Positions 32,151 through 39,228 of a stretch of 39,228 bases of DNA are shown in pieces. How positions within the stretch are numbered: the first letter of the stretch is position 1; every line of letters starts with the position of its first letter. Source of the stretch: Gammaproteobacteria bacterium. Lineage in GTDB: Bacteria; Pseudomonadota; Gammaproteobacteria; GCA-001735895. The notes below the pieces were generated by a model. The model saw nothing but the letters and a program-made list of their open reading frames with translations, was not told the DNA's origin and did not search any database. The translations under genes were made by a program, and so were the position numbers. The stretch lies in the NCBI GenBank assembly GCA_022340305.1, contig JAJDOF010000150.1:1-39228 (forward strand), written 5' to 3'.

Positions 32151-32618
32151 CTACTTTTTCTCGCGAAATTCGTCGTGGCAGCCCTTGCAGGATTTACCCA
32201 GGTCGCCGATTTTCGATTTCAACGCGTCCTGCCCGTCACCGGCAACTGCGGCCAGTTCATTCACCGCCATGGCATACTTTTTACCGTAATCGGCAATTTC
32301 CGGATAAGTGGTCCAGATCTTGGGTAAAGCTGTCGTCTTGCCGGCATAATTTTCATTGTCCGATCCCTTAGCCCAGGCGCGGCCATTATCCAGGTCGAGC
32401 AGCAACTTGAGGTTGCCGGCCAGTTTTTTCGCCAATTCAGCGTCATAGTCGATTTTCCCCTTGGCCATGCCGAACAGCGGCCCGGCATTGAACGAGCGCA
32501 GTTGCATTTCGCCCTGGCGGGCCTTGATCGCTTTCTCCAGCGGATCGTCGGCTGAGTAAGCCGTTGCGGTGAAAGTAATGCCAATTAATAACAGGCAGAT
32601 TTTAGTAACCGATTTCAT
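32151..32618 (-). CDS. Cytochrome c556/c'-type protein
   Basis: This 155-residue periplasmic monohaem cytochrome c has a signal peptide (CLLLIGITFTATAYSADD). A four-helix bundle follows, with the haem motif C144-K-G-C147-H148 near the C-terminus, as in the cytochrome c' family. RQGEMQLRSF near residue 34 offers Met38 as a sixth ligand, which would make it the low-spin c556 type rather than a gas-binding c'. AGGAG precedes the ATG by about 8 bases. It is upstream of, and probably co-transcribed with, the b561 gene. Confidence 0.9.
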   Translation of the reverse strand: MKSVTKICLLLIGITFTATAYSADDPLEKAIKARQGEMQLRSFNAGPLFGMAKGKIDYDAELAKKLAGNLKLLLDLDNGRAWAKGSDNENYAGKTTALPKIWTTYPEIADYGKKYAMAVNELAAVAGDGQDALKSKIGDLGKSCKGCHDEFREKK

Positions 32619-32884
32619 TTTTTTAACTCCTCATCTTACGATTTGTATTGATTGTTTAAAACTAATGATCCTATTGCATTACAGCAGGCCAGCGTCAGGG
32701 ACGCAGTGGACCCGGTGAGCCGTTTGTATAACACAACAATTCCCTGGGTTTCTCGACCCCACGTCACACTTTGTCGCGGTCGGGGCTTGTGTCAGATGGA
32801 ATTTCGGCGTTTGCATCGGAGTCAATGCTAACAGGTTATATTTTTACATCAAGATGGCAATTTTTGCGCTATAGTGTTGCAATT

Positions 32885-33745
32885 ATGCAGCATATTAACT
32901 GGGATAACCTGCGCTACGTGCTGGTGGTTGCCAACAAGGGGTCAATTGCGGCAGCCGCGCGCGAACTCAACGTCAACCGCAGCACGGTTTTACGCCGCAT
33001 CGACACCTTCCAGAAAAATCTGAATTGCCGCATTTTCGACCGTAGCGACAGCGGTTACGTGCTCACTCCGGAAGCCGAGAAAATGATCGATGCCGCGCGT
33101 GAAGTCGAAAGCACCCTGTTCGACATGCAGCGCCAGATCGCCGGTCACGAACTCAGGCTCGAAGGCGAGCTGCGCGTCACCACCACCGATACCTTCATGC
33201 TGTCGTTGCTCGGCCCGCACCTGGCAAGCTTTCAGCAAACTCATCCGCATATCGTGGTTGAAGTGCAGATGACCAACAATATTCTCGATCTGAACCGGCG
33301 CGACGCCGATATTGCCATTCGCCCGACGCGCCTGCCGGATGCCGGCCTGGTCGGACGCCGCCTGTGTGACGTTGATTTTGGTATTTACGCGACGCCGCAG
33401 CTGCTGCAGGGTATCGACCGCAAGCAGATTTTCACCGCGCGCTGGATCGGTTTCGTCGACGGTATTATGCAGACACCGATCGGCGTCTGGTTTAGCCGCA
33501 CCATCGATATCCGTAATATCTGCCTGCGCTGTGACTCCTTTGTCGCCGTGCGCGTGGCGGCGGAGGCGGGTATCGGGATTGCGCTGCTGCCGCGATTGCT
33601 GGGTGATTCATCGGCACAGCTGGAAAGGCTGGAAGTCGATACCAGCGAGCTGTCGATCGGTTTGTGGGCACTGGCCCATTCTGACCTGGTGCGCTCGGCG
33701 CGCGTGCACGCGTTCATCGAGCATCTCAGCCGGGCACTCGCGTGA
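32885..33745 (+). CDS. LysR-family transcriptional regulator
   Basis: This is a 286-residue regulator. The winged helix-turn-helix covers about residues 6-65 (NLRYVLVVANKGSIAAAARELNVNRSTVLRRIDTF), followed by a substrate-binding effector domain from about 90 (GELRVTTTDTFMLSLLGPHL, ADIAIRPTRLPDAGLVGRRL, AAEAGIGIALLPRLLG). I chose the ATG at 32885 because the DNA-binding domain starts just after it; the frame extends upstream to 32771 without domain features. It is divergent from the cytochrome c556-b561 pair, a usual LysR target position. Its 3' end overlaps the convergent EamA gene by 20 bases. Confidence 0.9.
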   Translation: MQHINWDNLRYVLVVANKGSIAAAARELNVNRSTVLRRIDTFQKNLNCRIFDRSDSGYVLTPEAEKMIDAAREVESTLFDMQRQIAGHELRLEGELRVTTTDTFMLSLLGPHLASFQQTHPHIVVEVQMTNNILDLNRRDADIAIRPTRLPDAGLVGRRLCDVDFGIYATPQLLQGIDRKQIFTARWIGFVDGIMQTPIGVWFSRTIDIRNICLRCDSFVAVRVAAEAGIGIALLPRLLGDSSAQLERLEVDTSELSIGLWALAHSDLVRSARVHAFIEHLSRALA

Positions 33746-34613
33746 TGCGAATGCGGGTAATTGCGATTCCGCTCAGTATGGTCCCCAGTGCTACGAAATG
33801 ATGCCAGCTGACCGGTTCCGCCAATAACCAGGCGCCACAGAAAAATGCGACCACCGGCACCAGGTAGTTGATCGTCGATAAAAAAGTCGGCCCGGCGCGG
33901 TCGATCACCGAAAACAGGATGATGGTCGCAATTCCAGTCGGACCGATTCCAAGCCAGATTACCGCCAGCATCGAGTCTTCGCTGATGCGGTTATTATCGG
34001 GCGCCATGAGTAGCCAGAAGGGCAATATCACCAGGCTCGCCATGAACAACACGCCACAGGCACCGACCATCGGGCTGAAGCGTGGCAGGCGCTTGATCAG
34101 GATTGCGTTGACCGCGTAGCAGGTCGCCGCGGTAAAGATCGCAACCCCGCTCAGCAGGGCGCGTGCCCCGCCCTCGAATACCGGCCCGAGCAACAATGTC
34201 ACCCCGGTGATCCCCAGGGTGAAGCCGATAATCTTGTAGCGGTTCAGTGTTTCGCCATCGACGAAGTAGTGCGCAAACACCATCGTCATCAGCGGCATGA
34301 TGGCCATGATCATGCCGGCCACGCCCGAATTGATCGTCTGTTGGCCCCAGCTGATGAGAAAGAAAGGTAAAGCGTTGCCGGCGATCGCCATCAATAGAAA
34401 GCCACCCCAGATCCGCACGCTGCCGGGGAACTTCTGGCCGCGGGCAAATACCACCAGCGCCAGCACCAGCGTGCCCAATACCAGGCGATAAAACACGATC
34501 GAAATCGGATCGATGGTTTCGACCGAGATTGAAATGATCAGAAACGAGGTGCCCCACAGTGCGACCAGGCCGATCAGCAGGGCCCAGTTAATCAGGCTGG
34601 TTCTATCGATCAA
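33726..34613 (-). CDS. EamA/DMT-family transporter
   Basis: This 295-residue protein has ten hydrophobic helices in two EamA halves (about 8-140 and 150-290). WGTSFLIISISVETIDP in the first and AAGPTFLSTINYLVPVVAFFCGAWLLAEPVSW-type motifs in the second are typical of drug/metabolite exporters. The likely start is the TTG at 34613, three bases after the stop of the acetoacetyl-CoA synthetase gene, so translational coupling is expected. The substrate is unknown. Confidence 0.86.
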   Translation of the reverse strand: MIDRTSLINWALLIGLVALWGTSFLIISISVETIDPISIVFYRLVLGTLVLALVVFARGQKFPGSVRIWGGFLLMAIAGNALPFFLISWGQQTINSGVAGMIMAIMPLMTMVFAHYFVDGETLNRYKIIGFTLGITGVTLLLGPVFEGGARALLSGVAIFTAATCYAVNAILIKRLPRFSPMVGACGVLFMASLVILPFWLLMAPDNNRISEDSMLAVIWLGIGPTGIATIILFSVIDRAGPTFLSTINYLVPVVAFFCGAWLLAEPVSWHHFVALGTILSGIAITRIRITRVPG

Positions 34614-34616
34614 GGT

Positions 34617-36557
<1,941 letters not shown>

Positions 36558-37067
36558 TTTTTGTCATCCCCACACTCCGAAATGTCATCCCCGCGCAAAG
36601 TCGTCCCCGCGCAGGCGGGGATCTCCCAACAAGCCCGACATGGTAACAAGATTTTTATACCGGCGTTAATTAGCTTTGGAGGGTGGGTTGCAGGGAACTG
36701 ACATCATCAAGCCGTCGCAAGATCCCCGCTTGCGTTGGGATGACAATAAAATGGGTACTAACCGGGCACATGGGTAACACTTTACCTGGGTCGAGTGTCA
36801 GCTTCAGTTTTCATCCCGGCGCACCCCCTGCTGCCGCCGTCATTCCCGCACACACCCAGCCGCTGTGCCGTCATTCCCGCGCAAGCGGCGGTCCGACTTA
36901 GCGGAATCTTGCACAGGGCCCTCGATTATTGTCATGCTACCGAAACAAGATCCCCGCTTGCGCGGGGATGACAAAAAAATAACCGGGGATAACGCAAAAA
37001 TACGCGGGGATGACAAATCAAATGCGTGGGGATGAAGAATTTGGCGGGCCGGGATGATGTCCCGAAG
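36558..37067. repeat. Intergenic REP-like palindrome cluster
   Basis: These 510 bases hold no gene I can support. They contain two inverted pairs of REP-like palindromes (36602-36624 with 36719-36744, and 36870-36893 with 36948-36972), a partial copy at 36584-36597, and then a degenerate run of GGGGATgACAAA-type half-sites (36960-37040). The elements match those at 5005-5444 in sequence, but the enclosed cores differ. Confidence 0.8.
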
Positions 37068-37850
37068 CTATTTGCCCTTCCACACCGGGTCGCGCTTTTC
37101 GGCGAAGGCCTTGAAGCCTTCCATGTTGTCTTCACTGCCATAGAGTTTATCGACGCTCGCGAACTGACGTTTGGTGACCCAGTTCATTCCCTCCTGGAAT
37201 TTCATCGCCTCGGCCTCGCGTGCGACTTCCTTGATCGCGGCAAATACCAGTGGCGGACCCGAGGCCAGCTCGCGGGCAACTTCCCAGACCCGGTCCAGCA
37301 ATTGCTCTCCCGGTAATACTTCGTTGATCAGCCCCCAGCGCAGCGCTTCGGCGCTGTCCATCCAGCGCCCGCGGTACAGCATTTCCATCGCGATGTGATA
37401 GGGGATGCGTTTCGGCAGTTTTAGCGTGGCCGCATCCGCCAGCGTACCGGCGGTAATCTCGGGCAACGCGAAGGTCGAGTGCTCGGCTGCGTAGATCAGG
37501 TCGGCCGACAGCATCAGTTCGAAACCACCGCCGACTGCCATGCCGCTGACCGCGGCGATCACCGGTTTGTTGAGACCGCGCAATTCCTGCAGTCCGCCAA
37601 AGCCACCGACGCCGTAATCACCATCGACCGCATCGCCGCCGGCGGCCGCCTTCAAATCCCAGCCGGCAGAAAAGAATTTTTCGCCTGCTGTTTTGACGAT
37701 GGCTACCCGCAACTCGGGGTCGTCGCGAAACGCCGCAAAGGTTTCGCCCATCAGGCGGCTGGTGTGCAGATCGATGGCATTGGCCTTGGGCCGATCCAGC
37801 GTGACTTCGAAGACCCCGCCTTCGCTGCGCGTAGTAATGACTTCAGACAT
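37068..37850 (-). CDS. Enoyl-CoA hydratase/isomerase family protein, CaiD-like
   Basis: This 260-residue crotonase-fold protein has the oxyanion-hole segments FSAGWDLKAAAGGD near residue 60 and NKPVIAAVSGMAVGGGFELML near residue 94, and the catalytic glutamate region FALPEITAGTLADAA near 126. The inserted YGVGGFGGLQEL and the C-terminal RDPVWKGK resemble carnitinyl-CoA dehydratase (CaiD) more than FadB-type hydratases. It overlaps the end of the acyl-CoA synthetase gene by 8 bases, so its substrate is probably the CoA ester made by that enzyme. Carnitine itself is an inference only; CaiA, CaiB and CaiT are not seen. Confidence 0.83.
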   Translation of the reverse strand: MSEVITTRSEGGVFEVTLDRPKANAIDLHTSRLMGETFAAFRDDPELRVAIVKTAGEKFFSAGWDLKAAAGGDAVDGDYGVGGFGGLQELRGLNKPVIAAVSGMAVGGGFELMLSADLIYAAEHSTFALPEITAGTLADAATLKLPKRIPYHIAMEMLYRGRWMDSAEALRWGLINEVLPGEQLLDRVWEVARELASGPPLVFAAIKEVAREAEAMKFQEGMNWVTKRQFASVDKLYGSEDNMEGFKAFAEKRDPVWKGK

Positions 37851-39228
37851 GTTTTTGCTCCTGTAAAACGATCAGTGCATCGGCCGCAAACACGCCTTCG
37901 CCCTGTGCTCCGATCAGTAAGGGGTTCACATCGAGTTCGAGCAGTGAACCGGAATTTGCGATGGCGAATTGCTGGATTGCGACAATCGCCTGCACGGTGG
38001 CATCGAAATCGGCACGCGGCCTGCCGCGGTAGCCTTCGAGTAGTGGCGCAGATTTCAGGCTCTTTAACGCGCTTTCAATCTGTTGTGCCGAGGCCGGGAT
38101 CAGTAATGTGCGGCTATCTTGCAGCAGTTCGACCAGGATACCGCCACTGCCAATGGTCAGCGCCAGTCCAAACTTCGGGTCGCGCATCACGCCGACGATC
38201 AGTTCGGCCTGGGAAGTTTTCATCGCTTCCAGGTAGAGTTCATCGGCGAGTTCGAAAAGCTGCTGCGCCGCGATAGCGACGGCGGCGCTGGACTGCAGGT
38301 TCAGGCGCACCGCGTTGTGTTCGGTTTTATGCGCGATGCCGAGCGCCTTTAGCACCACTGGATAACCCAGGTTATCGGCCAGTTGCCGTGCTGCTGCGAG
38401 CGAAGCGACGCGCCCACCGGCTGGCACCGGTACCGAGAATTCGGCTAGCCGCCGCTTGGCTTCGGCCTCGTCCAGGGTAACTCCCGGGCCGGATATATTG
38501 GCAACCGATAGCACGGCTGCGCTGCATTCCCGCTGCCAGGCAGCGCCGATATCGGCGGCAATTTCGGTAGCGTGCAGGGCTTCGTCGATACCGTAGAAAC
38601 TGACGATACCGCGGCGGTTGTAATCCTCGGTGTATTCCTCGCGAATGTTCTCCGCCATGCTGACCACGAAGGCGCCGCGCGCATTGTTTTTCTGCAGAGC
38701 GGCTTCGAAGGCATCGACCGCAAGATGCCATTCCCAGTCGTCGCAACGGGTGGCGTGCGGAAAGTCGAGTATCAGGTAATTCATGTCGAAGCCGATGGCT
38801 GTCATCGCACTGTAGGCCGCCTCCATCACCTCGCGGTCACCCCAGCTGTAGGTGTGGTAATCGAGTGGATTGGCGATGGCCACTAATGGACCGAGGGCCT
38901 TTTGCAGCGGGGCCTTCTGCGCTGCCTCGAGTTTCGGGAAATAGACCTTACGCTTGATAGCAGCGTCCGCGATGATGCTTGCCTCGCCACCCGAACAACT
39001 CATCGAGGATACCCGGTAGCCGGGCAATGGACCGTGCAAATGCAGTAATTTAAGCGTTTCCAGAAACACCGGGATCGAGTCGGCCTGACCGAAGCCATTG
39101 CGTCGCAGGAAGGCATCGACGACGGCATGCGATCCTACCAGTGACGCCGTGTGCGACATTGCCGCGGCTTTCGCCTGGTCGCTCTTGCCGACATTGAAAA
39201 ACACGACCGGTTTTTTCAGTTCACGCGA
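37843..39228 (-). CDS. ADP-forming acyl-CoA synthetase (NDP-forming), partial
   Basis: The frame is open to the window edge, so the N-terminal CoA-binding domain is missing. The visible ~461 residues begin in the ligase domain (KPVVFFNVGKSDQAKAAAMSHTASLVGSHAVVDAFLRRNGF). They continue through SMSCSGGEASIIADAA, and end in an ATP-grasp domain (ARQLADNLGYPVVLKALG, GVMRDPKFGLALTIGSGG, ELDVNPLLI). This is the acetate-CoA ligase family whose members convert an acyl acid, CoA and ATP to acyl-CoA, ADP and phosphate. The overlap with the CaiD-like gene suggests they act in sequence. The acid substrate is unknown. Confidence 0.87.
   Translation of the reverse strand, partial: SRELKKPVVFFNVGKSDQAKAAAMSHTASLVGSHAVVDAFLRRNGFGQADSIPVFLETLKLLHLHGPLPGYRVSSMSCSGGEASIIADAAIKRKVYFPKLEAAQKAPLQKALGPLVAIANPLDYHTYSWGDREVMEAAYSAMTAIGFDMNYLILDFPHATRCDDWEWHLAVDAFEAALQKNNARGAFVVSMAENIREEYTEDYNRRGIVSFYGIDEALHATEIAADIGAAWQRECSAAVLSVANISGPGVTLDEAEAKRRLAEFSVPVPAGGRVASLAAARQLADNLGYPVVLKALGIAHKTEHNAVRLNLQSSAAVAIAAQQLFELADELYLEAMKTSQAELIVGVMRDPKFGLALTIGSGGILVELLQDSRTLLIPASAQQIESALKSLKSAPLLEGYRGRPRADFDATVQAIVAIQQFAIANSGSLLELDVNPLLIGAQGEGVFAADALIVLQEQKHV

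Noticed and set aside
36584..37040. CRISPR-like spacing of palindromic repeats
   Set aside because: The repeats are inverted pairs of uneven spacing and degenerate sequence, with no constant direct repeat, no regular spacers and no cas genes.

Overview
The window looks like a chromosome segment of a free-living, respiring proteobacterium, most likely an environmental gammaproteobacterium. Support comes from an E. coli-type malate dehydrogenase (311 residues), small DUF3144, DUF4389 and DUF1631-type proteins, a Bcr/CflA exporter, LolCDE/MacB-like machinery, and short GC-rich palindromic repeats (CCCCGC..GCGGGG) common in gammaproteobacterial intergenic regions. There is no phage, integrase, IS, CRISPR, rRNA or tRNA signal that I can support. 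The taxonomic assignment is inference.

Layout. (1) 2-4845, + strand: the membrane and electron-transfer end of a formate dehydrogenase locus. It holds a four-cluster ferredoxin subunit, two paralogous cytochrome b gamma subunits separated by an intrinsic terminator, a NarI/DsrM-like di-haem cytochrome b, and a DsrK/HdrD-like Fe-S protein. The catalytic subunit should lie left of the window. (2) 4846-5614: an intergenic region made of a tandem ~315-bp duplication, each copy carrying an inverted pair of palindromic repeats. (3) 5615-7010: a DUF3144 protein convergent with a lipoprotein HExxH aminopeptidase. (4) 7091-11822, + strand: a compact cluster of an M14 carboxypeptidase, a Tat-exported multicopper oxidase, a THI5/NMT1-like binding protein without a signal peptide, and a class-V PLP enzyme. 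(5) 11918-15401, - strand: a methyltransferase and a DUF1631 protein containing a six-copy GNMPA repeat. (6) 15724-21071, - strand: a five-gene operon of LolA-like carrier, two FtsX-type permeases, ATPase and outer-membrane barrel, i.e. a candidate dedicated envelope export system.

(7) 21281-23459, + strand: DUF4389 protein, malate dehydrogenase with a terminator, and an unrecognised lipoprotein. (8) 23483-28442: a dimethylglycine/N-methylproline demethylase-like flavoenzyme, divergent from a methyltransferase, then a GcvT-family folate enzyme and an SDR dehydrogenase. This suggests N-methyl or one-carbon catabolism. (9) 28694-31520: an orphan NifS/IscS-type cysteine desulfurase, then a Bcr-type exporter preceded by a possible attenuated leader. 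(10) 31541-33745: cytochrome c556 plus cytochrome b561, divergent from a LysR regulator. (11) 33726-39228, - strand: EamA transporter, acetoacetyl-CoA synthetase, a repeat-rich gap, a CaiD-like enoyl-CoA hydratase, and the C-terminal part of an ADP-forming acyl-CoA synthetase that runs off the window.

The least conventional parts are the formate dehydrogenase plus Hdr/Dsr-like module, the carboxypeptidase-copper oxidase-THI5-PLP cluster, the LolA/FtsX/barrel operon and the leader in front of the exporter. All assignments come from reading motifs; no database search was run.
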